Shown: piece after piece, positions 54,657-64,000 of the stretch
Layout of the letters: every line of letters starts with the position of its first letter
Position numbering within the stretch: the stretch's first letter is position 1
From: Portulaca oleracea
Taxonomy: Eukaryota; Streptophyta; Magnoliopsida; Caryophyllales; Portulacaceae
Assembly (NCBI GenBank): GCA_029582165.1
Contig: CM055888.1
Span: forward strand, 12,096,001-12,160,000
Direction: 5' to 3'
DNA: 64,000 bases
Translations under genes and position numbers: made by a program
Notes under the pieces: generated by a model
The model's input: only the letters and a program-made list of their open reading frames with translations
What the model was told of the DNA's origin: nothing
Databases searched by the model: none

Positions 54657-57600
54657 TGTAAAACCCCGAAAAATTCGATTATTATTACCGTTAAAATTTC
54701 TGACGTACGTTACTTTCTGTTTGTTTATATGAGTTGTTATCACACGAGTGAGTTGTTTATATGAGTTGTTAAAATTCGATTATTATTAGGAACGCGAGTG
54801 AGTTCGTTAGAATTTTTAGTGTCTTAAAAATATCAGTTAGAGACTTTTCGGGTATCGGTTAAAATTAATTGGGATCAGTTTGTAAAAACTGTTTAAGGAA
54901 AGGTGTTGTTTTAGGAAAAGATTAATTTTGGAAGGGTGTTACTAACACCTAGGTTTAATTTGTACTAATTTTACCCTAATTTCTCTCTCTATAAATACCC
55001 TATTTGGATCCCTACCCAATAAACAAATACCCTAAATTTCTACTTCAGCCGCAAAGTTGTTATAATATTATTGTCTCTCTCTTCCCTCTCTCTCTCCCCT
55101 TCCTTTCTCCCTCTGCTTCACCCCGAGGCCACGCATCACCATACCACCCACCAATACACCACCATCAACCACCCTCCTTCCTCCCCCATTTCGACGCCGG
55201 CCGCCACCCCGCCCTATTCCGACCACCATCGAGCCATTTCGAGCATCACCACGCGACGCGACCCCGAGCCACCGCCGTTGCACTGACGTCCTCCCATCAA
55301 CCCCGGTGACACCCAAGTACCGACGGCCACCGCCTTAGTTCCGGTGAAGACGACGTCCAGCTCCGACGACTTCCCGAACCCTTATTTCGACTCTCCGTTG
55401 TGCTGCCCTGTTGCTGTATCACCGGCGACCACCGGGACCCTCTTGCTGTCGCCGCCGCCGACTCTCCATCGAACTCCGACCACCCAGCCGCCGACCACCT
55501 TGTGCGCCATTGCTTGGACCCATTGTTTGTGCTCTAACTCTCTTTTTCTCTCTCTATATTTTTTGGTGGTATTATTGTGAAGTATGAGTATGGGTTGTGT
55601 CTGTGTATTCTGGGAGTAATGTGGAGGTAGTAGAGTGTTAGATATTCTGATTATAGGTTTTGGTAATCAAAGCATGTTTTAGGCCAGGTGGATTGGAATG
55701 TGTTTGTGCTTGATATTGTTGATTCAAACATCCATAGTTAGTCTCATGTTGTTAGTAAGGGTTCTTGTTGTTGATATTCATGTTAGTATCAAGTTCGTTG
55801 TATTGATTAGGTTTATTTTTGTTAGTATTAATAAGTTTTCCTATATTATTGTTATTAGGGTTCATGTTTTATTAAATATTTCATGTTGCTAAGTTCATGA
55901 TATTATCAAGTTTCCATTATATTATTAAGTTCATACTATTATTTTGAAGTTCCTATTATTAATAAGTACTTTTTGATATTAAAATTATTAAGTTCGTATT
56001 ATTATTATTATAAAATTTTCCTAAAATATTAGTAAGTTTCGTGATTTTATTAAGTTTCATAGTATTTTTAAGCTATTGTATTATTATTAAGTTTTCATGA
56101 TATTATTAAGGTTCCATATTATTTCAAAAGTTTCATGTTATTAGTTTTATATTATTATTAGTTATTAAGTTTCGTGTTATTATTATTATTAAGCTTCATA
56201 ATATTATTATTAAGTTTCGTAAGTTTCATATGGCTATTTTCATAATATTGCTAATATTAAGTTTGTACTATTATTTTATGTACCTATTAATATTAATAAG
56301 TTCATGTTATTATGGAGTTATTATGTGAAGTGTGTAATCTTAGTCTTTCATGTCCTTGCTAAGGTTTAAATGTTTTTGGGTTGGATTATGATGACTTTGG
56401 AAACCTAGAAATATGCTAGGAACCCTAAAAGGGTAGTTGTAGATGAGAATGCATGGTCTAGTATGTTATTGCATGTTACATGGTTAGTTTAGTTGTAAGA
56501 AATTGTTAAGTTGGGGAAATGGTAGAATTTGTATGAATTAGCTATCGTGGAGAGTGAGTTTTAATTTTAGAAGTTATATTCGAATTCTAGGTCCGAGCGA
56601 GACGACGCGATAGTTAGCTCCCGTGTGTAAGTGTTGCAGTAAAGATAAGTTGTTCAGGTAATGTCTGTGTCCTAATCCCCTTTGGGATGCTCTTTTATCT
56701 GTTTTGTGATTTTAATCTGTTTTATGAAACTTGCATCCCGCACGAGGATTTTCTGTAAAGTTAGACTGTCTTATTTGGATGTCTGCGAGTTGTTTTTCTG
56801 AGTTAGGTAAAACGTGGCAGTCTTTTAAATTCTGAGTTTTATTCTGTCAGTTTTGGAAACTGGGTTGGGTTTTGTTTAAAGTCTGACGTATGATAATGCA
56901 TAAGATACTAATAATTAAAGTGAAACCATAAGCGGGTTGCGGGTAACGACCCTTAGACCAGGATCTGTTCCTGCAGGGGAGTTATCAAGAGTTCGGGGAG
57001 TCCCGATATTATTTCTGAGATTGTGCACACATCTGATTTTGTTTTTGGGACTGGCCATCCATTCTGATTCTGAGGATCTGAGATCTTGTTCTGATTCTTA
57101 TTCTGATATTCTGGGAATAGGCAAATCCCGCCCGCATAATAAAATTCTGATATGTTTTCTGAGGAAAAGTTTACTCTGTTTCTGATTTCTGATTGCTTTG
57201 TTTCTGATTTCTGATTCTGAGTTTAAAAAGGGTAATTGTGGTTTTTGGAGCATTATGTTTTTCTGAGTTGGAAGTTGGTACTGTTGGTTTATAAGTTTTG
57301 TTATTTCTGAAACTCTGGTTATTTCTAGGTTGGGATTCAAATGAGTTGCGAAAAGGTTTGACTTGTTCCCCTTCCCTAAAAGGTTTGAAATGATCTTTGA
57401 ACTTTTTTGACAGTTAGGGGTAGACATTATTGAGGTTTCCCCCTCATGTTGTGAATGTTTTGTTTTCAGGTGACGATCAGTTATGTGATGGGAACGGGCT
57501 TTAGAAGTGAGGACGTTGGAGTTAGACGTTTCGAGAATAAAGTTTAGTTATGTTTAGACTTGAAGTTTGGTTAATGTTTAGTTTATGTTGTTTTAAAATT

Positions 57601-57810
57601 TGAAGTTCGTTTCGTTTGTTAAAATTGAAGTAAACAGTTATCGCTTGTTGTTAGTTTCCCTTTCTTGTCTTGTATCTCTTCGTAGATACGGCAGTAACGC
57701 CTAGTAAATAAAGTTAATAAAAAGAAAAAAAAATGAGTCTTCCGCTGTTAATGTTAGTCAATGTTTGGCTTTGACCATTATGTTTAGAATTGAATTTCCG
57801 GGGCGTTACA
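54657..57810 (+). repeat. 3' LTR of the Ty3-type element
   Basis: 3154 bases, TGTAAAACCCCG...GGGGCGTTACA, colinear with the split 5' LTR. Differences seen by eye: a local duplication around TTATATGAGTTGTTA (about 54720-54780), loss of about 85 bases near 55235, an extra GTATGATAATGCATAAGATA-type insert near 56888, and about 40 extra bases near 57750. The uninterrupted GCTAA at 56250-56254 is the empty site of the Maximus insertion. Confidence 0.88.
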
Positions 57811-57815
57811 GCTAT

Positions 57816-58680
57816 TCTTTATGATACTTTGAGTCTTGTACGTTGTCTTTAAGCTCCTGTCAATGAATATTGGTTTCTTGGGTTTGATGGTGGGTTTCGA
57901 AACGAAAATGATATGAGCCTTGGGACAAGACATCTTTTACGTGTCTTGTCATATCATTAAAATTATATTATTATATATTATGATGAATTTGAATGATATG
58001 ATTGAATTCTACAACAATAATATATCACATATAAATTGCATAAAATTTTATTTTTATCCATTATTTTTTATATTTCAAAAAAATGCTTAAAATAAGCTTA
58101 ACGGAAATGGTTGATTCGATTGGGGTATCATTTGTGTTTATTAACGCAGTTTACACATCCCAAGCTTATTGTAATTTATAATTAATACTTACTATTAAAA
58201 AAATGGTGTCAAATATCATAAAGAATATCAATTTGGCGAAGGCTAAGACATATAAAAAATGTCATGGGACAAGACTCATATCGTTACCGTTTTCGAAAAC
58301 AAAAATGATAATATTTTGGGGCAAGACACATTTTAAGTATATTGCCTTTGTATAAAACCGATATATTTGTAAATTAAATTAATAAAAAAATTACATAATT
58401 GACTAGTATAACTATAATAATACATATAAATAATATAAAATCACACTTTTATTTATATTTTTAAAAAAATTACCAAAAAACATCTATAATACGTCTAACC
58501 GATGGGGTTCATTCGTTGGCTCGTTGCGGTATCAATTTTAATTGTTGGCATAGCCAAGACATTCTAAACTTCTTATAATTGATAATTAATAGTAATTGTA
58601 AAATAAATTAGAATTAAAAATGATAATAAATATTAATTTTATGAGGATCAAGACACGTATCATCACCCTTTTAAAAATGA
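57816..58680. repeat. Two tandem MITE-like repeats, also present at 15590-15968
   Basis: 57905-58285 and 58300-58672 are both related to the unit inside the mariner-type MITE at 15.5 kb. Shared features include GGGACAAGAC/GGGGCAAGACAC near the start, TTATAATTTATAATTAAT-like words and a tail with AAGAC(A/T)C(A/G)TATC. Ends are inverted-like (GATATGAGCCTTG; CAAGACTCATATC). No coding. Confidence 0.55.
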
Positions 58681-59426
58681 TACTACCTCCATCCCAATTT
58701 ATTTGTCCTTTTGACTAATTTTTTTGTCCCCAAATATTTATCCTTTATACAATTCAAATATCTATAATTCCTATTATACCCCTAATAAATACTACTATTC
58801 CTAATAATAATAATAATAATAATAATTTTATTTTAACCAATATTTTCCCTAAAATCTGAATTCATTTTCTTCTCAATTCCAATCAACTTGCGCGACTTTT
58901 CAGTTCTCTTCCCAAACCCAGATTGACACTCTATCTACTCAACCTCACGTGCTTCTTCCCAGACAAATTTCATCTCAACCCCATTTCCATTCTCTTCCTA
59001 AACCCAAATTCGCACCTCAAACCCTTCCTTCTGCAGTCAAAAAATGTTGACGACCACCTAATTTATCTCCATATGCTCCGATCATTGATTCTAGGGTTAG
59101 GGTTTTCGTCTGGTTGATCGTCTATGTCGCTAAGACCAAGCGCTAGGATGGAGGTTCGCCGGATCAGCTATAGGATAGCAGTGTGGACGTCAAGTAAGGT
59201 GGCTGCAGAGAAGCATAGTGAAGGTCTCCAATTTACTGGCGCTGCTACTGCTCAGCCAATTCTGATTCTGCTATCCCGTATTCGATAACAAGGTATGTCT
59301 CTATCTATCCATTAGAGCTTACTATACAGGGTTTAGTTGATTGAAATTGGCAATTAAGTAGGGTTGTTGGGTTTTAGTCGATTGGGATTGATAAAATTAC
59401 TTCCTATCAAAATAAAATCTAAGTAA

Positions 59427-59660
59427 TTAGAAGAACTTAGGGAGGTATAAGTGCAACATAAATGCAATTTTCTGTGGAAGATCTTCTCCATCATACTGTT
59501 GGTATTGTCCATGAATTTGTGATGCAATCTCATCCATTATACCGTTGATTGTTGGAGAACTTTCAACATCCAATGAATCTTCCACAACAAACTCCCTATC
59601 CAAAGAGTCTTCAACAACCATAAATTTTTCAGAGTTCACCAAATCTTCAAAACCTGCAAT
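59427..59660 (-). other. Possible extra 3' exon of the mariner-like element
   Basis: After a good acceptor (ATATTGCAG) an acidic frame reads FEDLVNSEKFMVVEDSLDRE with a repeat of FVVEDSLD, to a stop at 59427. I do not recognise it. It follows the normal end of the transposase, so it may be an alternative C-terminus or chance. Confidence 0.3.
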
Positions 59661-59786
59661 ATGCAAACAAGAATTAACAAATACCACCCAAAAAATATTG
59701 GTAAAATAAACATAATGACATTTGCATTAAGAAGATTTGGTATCTACAGTACATCCCACACAACATAGAAATAAAAAAGCCACACT

Positions 59787-61060
59787 CTAACTCAAAGAAC
59801 GTATCGCTTCTCGCAGTATATCATAATCACTTTTGATCTCAGTAGGTAGCTCCCCATGTTGTAATAACCTCAATTTGTTTAAATGAGGATTGTGGTACTT
59901 ATTTGAACCTAGGGCCCACATTACCTCAACCATACAACATTGCAATGTCAGAAAGATATGATTTGACTTAAATGAGGGATAATCTTGAAAAGCTTGTTCA
60001 ATAACACTAATAAGTTGATCAATATTTCTTGTAAGCCATTTTTGTCGCGATGCATCAACCGCTCTGAAAAACCAAAGGTCCAACACATTTGAAATCTGGG
60101 GAATTCGGAGGTTGATTAAGTATGCGAATGTGAAAACCGTCACTAGTAGCTACTTGACGAAACATAGGATCATCATCACTAATGTGGCGACTAGCGTCAT
60201 CTTACTGAATATAAATAGGAGAATAAGCATCCTTACGTGGCCATTTTCTTTAATAGTAGGTATGACCTTGTCAATCAAGTAGGATCGCATAACCTCCTTG
60301 GTCATTGAGGTTATTGGTTTCATCACTAATGTTCCAGCCAATCTATTCACACTACGTCTTCTAGTCGGCTCCTTTATTACAAAAGGAAAAACACCAATCT
60401 TCCCAGAAAAAGGTTTAATTTCCCTCTGCATCAAACCTAGGTCGAGCCATCACAACAAAAAACATGACCTGAACCTTAAAAATTTTATTCCTACATGTAC
60501 GATATGGCTCATCTTCACTCGGCAACACGTAGTAGTTTTGGGTTTCCTCGGACAATAAGAACCACTTCTCGTCTATATGAACAATGTTGTAAATATTATA
60601 AAAAAAACTGGGTCATGTGGGATACTAGATGGCCTAATCATACTCAAACAAAATTGTAGACGGGTTTTTTCATTTCTTTCCGTTAGATGAGGTTTTTCAG
60701 TATTTGTATGGTGTCGTACCTCTCCCGGTCGAACCCATCTACCCACAACACTCTTGCTAATGTTCATAGAGGACGTCGTGGGCCGAATATTTGAGCAATG
60801 TCTAAAAGGAATCTAGCGCACTTGTTCCGGATTGATTTGAACCCCTTTTCGGCCATAGTTTCTGCTGCCGTGACGTACATCACCACTCTGTCCTAGCTTC
60901 CATGCAAATACGATCCACAGTTTTACAAGATACACTGAATTGATTAGCAACATCCTTTTTCATTGTCATGGTTACTCGTCCCATTGAAGACATTGACAAC
61001 AATGTCTCGAACATAGTTATACATTCTTCGTTCGTAATGTTTCTGTTTTCCCTCACATCT
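59787..61060 (-). pseudogene. Mariner-like transposase, stops and frameshifts
   Basis: From right to left: a helix-turn-helix region (about 61045-60890) with NITNEECITMFETLL and VANQFSVSCKTVDRIC; a linker with SKSVVGRWVRPGEVRHHTNT; the first catalytic Asp in VHIDEKWFLLSEETQNYYVL (about 60580); an IGVFPFVIKEPTRRRSVNRL stretch; the second Asp in a segment reading DDASRH, right after an in-frame TAA (about 60200); the third in NSPD (about 60110); then VLDLWFFRAVDASRQKWLTR and PSFKSNHIFLTLQCCMVEVM to the stop at 59787. Three acidic motifs in this order are the plant mariner triad. At least one stop and several shifts inactivate it. Confidence 0.85.
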
Positions 61061-61299
61061 AGTCAACAAAAAATGAAACACAGCAAAGCAAATTACACTC
61101 ACAATTTCCAATTCTGGAATATGAATACACTACAACCAATACCCACAACACAACAAGAGCGTAGTGTTAGACAACAATGAGTATCGGATTAAACCACAAC
61201 AAGCAAGCTCATCCAAACAGCAACAATTTTCAATTTAGGGGAGATGAATGTATTAGAATTAAACTTGATTAGCAGGGAAATATCACTACAAGATGGACG

Positions 61300-61520
61300 C
61301 TCAAACGTGACCGTCCGTTGTGACCGTTCAATGAACGGTCGCATTTCTTTTCGGGCGACCGTTCATTTGCGATTGTTCAATTGAACGGTCGCAAAATTTG
61401 CGACCGTTCAATTAAACGGTCGTAAAATTTGTGACCATTCAATGAATGGTCACAAATTTTGTGACCATTCAATTCAACGGTCATAAATTTTACGACCGTT
61501 CAATTAAACGGTCACGCGTT
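61300..61520. repeat. Left subterminal repeats of the CACTA element
   Basis: About eight copies of GTGACCGTTCAAT(T/G)(G/A)A(A)CGGTCGCAAA-like units of some 25-30 bases. In CACTA elements such repeats are the binding sites of the transposase. Confidence 0.88.
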
Positions 61521-62229
61521 TGTTATTAAATGTCAGATCGAAACTCCCCCTTCTTATTCCCTAATTTTCTCATCTCTCTCTTTCTCTATTCTCCCTCATC
61601 TCACTTATTCCCTCTCTTTCTCACTCTTCTCTTCTCCATTCCCTTAAACACTCAAATCGATCTCCATCACATTCTCTTTCTCGTCATATGAAGCTCGACA
61701 TGCAACGCAAAAGTAGCAAGATCGAGGGCCTCCATATAAATGCTCAAGGGAAGAGATCGAACAGTCAAGCTTTGTGGAAGAATTGAGCAATTCAAGTATA
61801 AAAAGGGAGTAGAGAAACCGAAGAAGGTGTAAACAGTGTGAAAGATTTCGTTTTTAGGTTTAGGGTTTAGATTAAATTTAATTTCGCATGTTTAATTCAG
61901 ATTTTTTTGTTTAACATCTTGTAATCTCGAATCTTATGTTCATGTAATCAGATCTGAATTTTGATACTTTCAAATATTTAATACATTCTCCGGGTTAATT
62001 GTTCCTCGTTTCTTGTTTCTTATTTGCTTAATTTTTGGGTTTGTCTTGATTTTTTGCGGATGTTTTATTCGATTTGTTATGTTCATGTTCAAGTTTCTGG
62101 GTTTAATATGTTGGGTTGCTTGATTCATATTCATTTTTCCGTTCTCCCTTGGATCTAGTTTTAATTTCTAGGTTGGATTGTAATTGAGTTATTTTTCCGA
62201 GTAATTTTGATTGAAAAAAAAAATTTGAA

Positions 62230-62460
62230 AATTTTGTGACCGTTCAATTGAACGGTCGCAAATTTGTGACTGTTGAATTGAACGGTCGCAAATTTGTGAC
62301 CGTCCAATTGAACGGTCGAAAATTTTGTGACCGTTCATGAACGGTTGCTCCGTTTTGTGACCGTTCATGAATGGTCGCCCGGCCCCTCAAATGACCCTTC
62401 AGACGCGACCGTCGTGAACGGTCGCAAATGAACAGTCGCGCGCACTCTGGCACGACAGTT
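62230..62460. repeat. Right subterminal repeats of the CACTA element
   Basis: A matching array (GTGACCGTTCAATTGAACGG and variants such as GTTCATGAACGG), again about eight units. The units are self-complementary, so each array reads the same on both strands. Confidence 0.88.
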
Positions 62461-62519
62461 CAAGCCTAACTAAGACTGTTCACAACGATCTTAATTTTTA
62501 AACCTTCTTGTAGTGTATG

Positions 62520-62807
62520 TCACTGACATGGGTTCAAGTCTTCTTCTTGGTGCCCTTCCACCACATTTTCTTCTGGCAGCATAAAATCAACATCTTGCTC
62601 TTCGTCAGTACCTTGAACATCAGATGGTTCATCGTTCAAATCGGGCATAATAAAATCAGCATCTTGCCCCCCATCTACTTCTTGCTCCTCATCAACTGCC
62701 ATATTTGAGTATGGTTCAACCGACAAATTTGACATCTTGTTCAAGTTTGGCAACTCAGTTGCATTTGGTTCTACATTCAAACCGAACTCCCTTAAATGGT
62801 TGGCCAT
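62520..62807 (-). pseudogene. Acidic N-terminal exon of the mariner-like element
   Basis: From the ATG at 62807, MANHLREFGLNVEPNATELP is followed by an Asp/Glu-rich stretch with repeated DADFIMPDL / DVDFMLPEE. Plant MLE transposases often have a long N-terminus upstream of the helix-turn-helix. The frame ends at a TGA five bases before the CACTA insertion; whether it splices to 61060 is inference. Confidence 0.5.
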
Positions 62808-63251
62808 ACCTCACCTATGTAAGTTTCTTTAACTGCTCCAATGGAGATTGATGCTCGATTAATGTCCATTTTATACTAAAAATGATGGTGGGAAAATCTC
62901 ATAATTTTTGCACACTCAAATTCCACTGAAATTTTAAATTTTTTTCCTGATAATTGCCTTTAATATTGGTGGGAGAATGAACAAAGTGTACTGGAAGAAG
63001 AAGCCATTAAGGTTGCTGGATTCTAAGAGACGACTACGAGCTCCGACATTGTCGATTCTGTTGCGGAAATTAGACAGAGTCCTCAAGCTTGCCCTTTGAT
63101 TTTCTTTTTTTTTTTTGCCTTTTATTCACAAGATATATGTAAGGGTAAAGTGGGTATATTATAAATCTTTCACCCCATTTCAATGGGCCATTGGACTTAT
63201 ACATTCAGATAATTGGACAACCAATAATAATTAATATGAAATGGAGAGGTA

Positions 63252-63386
63252 CCACACTTCACCTCACTTTTATTTAATTGCATTACACGCAACGGATTAC
63301 CATCTCACCACAATCACAGTGCACCACCATAATGAAACATTCGGAAACATTTGCAGTTGCTCGGGTACAGGATAACTAACAGTTGA
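63252..63386. other. 3' flank of the partial PGIP gene
   Basis: Short AT-rich spacer between the mariner-like element and the PGIP stop codon; no feature recognised. Confidence 0.5.
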
Positions 63387-64000
63387 TTAGGCTTTTCCCT
63401 TGCAAGGTGGCAAGGGGACGCCACAAAGGCACTTGTTATGGGCAAAAGCGTCGGGACTCATCTGTTTTAGCCGGCGGCCGGTGGGAATCCTCCCACAAAG
63501 CTGATTGTTGTTCACATAAAGTCCATTCGGCACAAATGGCAGTTGGCCTAGCTGTTTTGGGAGCGACCCGTATATCTCATTGTTCTGAATTAGCAAGTAC
63601 CTCAACCCCAGAGGAAACTCCACATTCGACAAATCAAACTTGAAATGATTATTATTCAGGTACAAGATCTCCAGCCACGTCTTACTTCTTCCGAACAAAA
63701 ACGAGATATCTCCGGTAAGTCGGTTCCTCGACAAGTCCAGGAGGTTGATCTTGGCTTGGCCAAGCGACATTGGGACCGGTCCACTCAGCCGGTTCTGCGA
63801 TAAGAACAGCCACATTTTGGGGTTGTTGACGAACGACCCGAAGCTGGAGGGGATTGAACCGGTGAGCCGGTTAGCACGGAGGTCGAGTTGGGTGATGTTA
63901 GACAATTGAGAAAGAGATGCCGGAATTGGGCCGCTCAAACGGTTGGAACCAAGGTCGAGATGGTCTAACCCGGTGAGCCGGCCTAGGCTGTCGGGGATTG
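63387..64000 (-). CDS. PGIP: PGIP-type LRR protein, 3' part only (runs off the window)
   Basis: The frame is open from the right edge to a TAA at 63387-63389, about 200 residues. It carries LRRs (LSGPIPASLSQLSNITQL, LTGSIPSSFGSFVNNPKM, LSGPVPMSLGQAKI), the FKFDLSNVEFPLGLRYLL stretch and the PGIP end HNKCLCGVPLPPCKGKA. It is very similar to the last 200 residues of the long gene at 23689-24855, so the two are recent duplicates on the same strand about 39 kb apart. The start, signal peptide and first LRRs lie beyond base 64000. Confidence 0.93.
   Translation of the reverse strand, partial: IPDSLGRLTGLDHLDLGSNRLSGPIPASLSQLSNITQLDLRANRLTGSIPSSFGSFVNNPKMWLFLSQNRLSGPVPMSLGQAKINLLDLSRNRLTGDISFLFGRSKTWLEILYLNNNHFKFDLSNVEFPLGLRYLLIQNNEIYGSLPKQLGQLPFVPNGLYVNNNQLCGRIPTGRRLKQMSPDAFAHNKCLCGVPLPPCKGKA

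Larger units (their letters stand above)
35947..57810 (+). mobile_element. Ty3-type LTR retrotransposon derivative with about 3.15-kb LTRs and nested inserts
   Basis: The 5' LTR starts TGTAAAGCCCCGAAAAATTC at 35947 and ends GGGGCGTTACA at 53427, interrupted by the Maximus element (37597-51928). TGGTATCAGAGC at 53431-53442 is the primer site. The interior is only about 1.2 kb and ends with the purine tract TTTTAAGGGGGTAATGA before the 3' LTR (54657-57810). TCGAGGACGAAACTTCTTTT before that tract is typical of the 3' end of plant Ty3/gypsy (Tekay/Del-like) polyproteins. Flanks TCTAT (35942-35946) and GCTAT (57811-57815) match at four of five bases. No pol is left, so this is a large non-autonomous or internally deleted element; lineage is inferred. 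Confidence 0.85.
61284..62515. mobile_element. Non-autonomous CACTA element (1232 bp)
   Basis: Begins CACTACAAGATGGACGCTCA and ends ACCTTCTTGTAGTG, with a perfect 3-base TSD TAT (61281-61283, 62516-62518) as expected of CACTA elements. Both subterminal regions (about 61300-61520 and 62230-62460) are packed with the palindromic unit GACCGTTCAATTGAACGGTC and variants. The centre is CT-rich then AT-rich and codes for nothing, so it depends on a transposase elsewhere. Confidence 0.93.
58683..63249 (-). mobile_element. Mariner-like element (plant MLE) with a nested CACTA element
   Basis: A broken mariner transposase is coded on the minus strand. The left edge CTACCTCCATCCCAATTTAT is a classic plant mariner end; the right edge, as complement, reads CCTCTCCATTTCATATTAAT, a weaker match. 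TA flanks both (58681-58682, 63250-63251). Plant MLEs are usually 3-5 kb, in line with about 3.3 kb here without the CACTA insert. The right boundary is the less certain one. Confidence 0.65.

Noticed and set aside
1..64000. CRISPR arrays, bacterial operons, phage or integron features
   Set aside because: None present; the content is plant nuclear DNA.

Overview
The window looks like nuclear DNA of a flowering plant, probably a dicot: AT-rich, full of plant-type transposable elements (Copia and Ty3-type LTR retrotransposons starting from an initiator-tRNA-Met primer site, a TRIM, CACTA, Mutator-like, mariner-like, Harbinger-like and Helitron-like elements, a LINE), plus a small family of polygalacturonase-inhibitor-type (PGIP) leucine-rich-repeat genes. 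I cannot name the species. All boundaries were read by eye from terminal motifs, target-site duplications (TSDs) and translated domains.

The only host genes I can support are four PGIP-type loci: a short intact gene (13072-13872, +), a broken copy (22221-23226, +), a long intact gene (23689-24855, -), and a fourth that runs off the right edge (63387-64000, -). The first and third share an upstream segment in inverted orientation (about 10.8-12.95 kb against 24.98-35.86 kb), so this looks like an inverted duplication later broken up by transposons.

Layout. 1-3737: terminal part of a CACTA element inserted in the RNase H region of a decayed Copia element (3738-8115) that itself abuts a TA microsatellite. 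8341-9546: a TRIM whose 3' LTR holds a Mutator-type MITE. 9.5-13 kb: repeats and the upstream region of the first PGIP gene, with a solo TRIM LTR. 13.99-15.1 kb: Helitron-like element carrying spliced exons of an unidentified gene. 15.5-16.2 kb: mariner-type MITE. 17.8-20.15 kb: LINE remnant interrupted by a solo Copia LTR. 22.2-24.9 kb: PGIP pseudogene and long PGIP gene. 25.5-26.4 kb: nested MITEs. 26.8-35.2 kb: a Mutator-like element with a broken transposase, an OTU-like protease and, on the opposite strand, a plant-mobile-domain gene. 35.95-57.8 kb: a Ty3-type LTR element with about 3.15-kb LTRs; its 5' LTR contains a 14.3-kb SIRE/Maximus-type Copia element, whose integrase is in turn interrupted by a third, truncated long-LTR element. 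58.7-63.25 kb: a mariner-like element with a broken transposase and a nested 1.2-kb CACTA element.

Functionally, the secreted PGIP proteins would act in the apoplast against pectin-degrading enzymes. Everything else is mobile DNA, mostly dead. The value of the window is its readable insertion order: three insertions can be compared with uninserted paralogous sites or precise TSDs (TRIM solo LTR at 12755, Maximus at 37597, CACTA at 61284).
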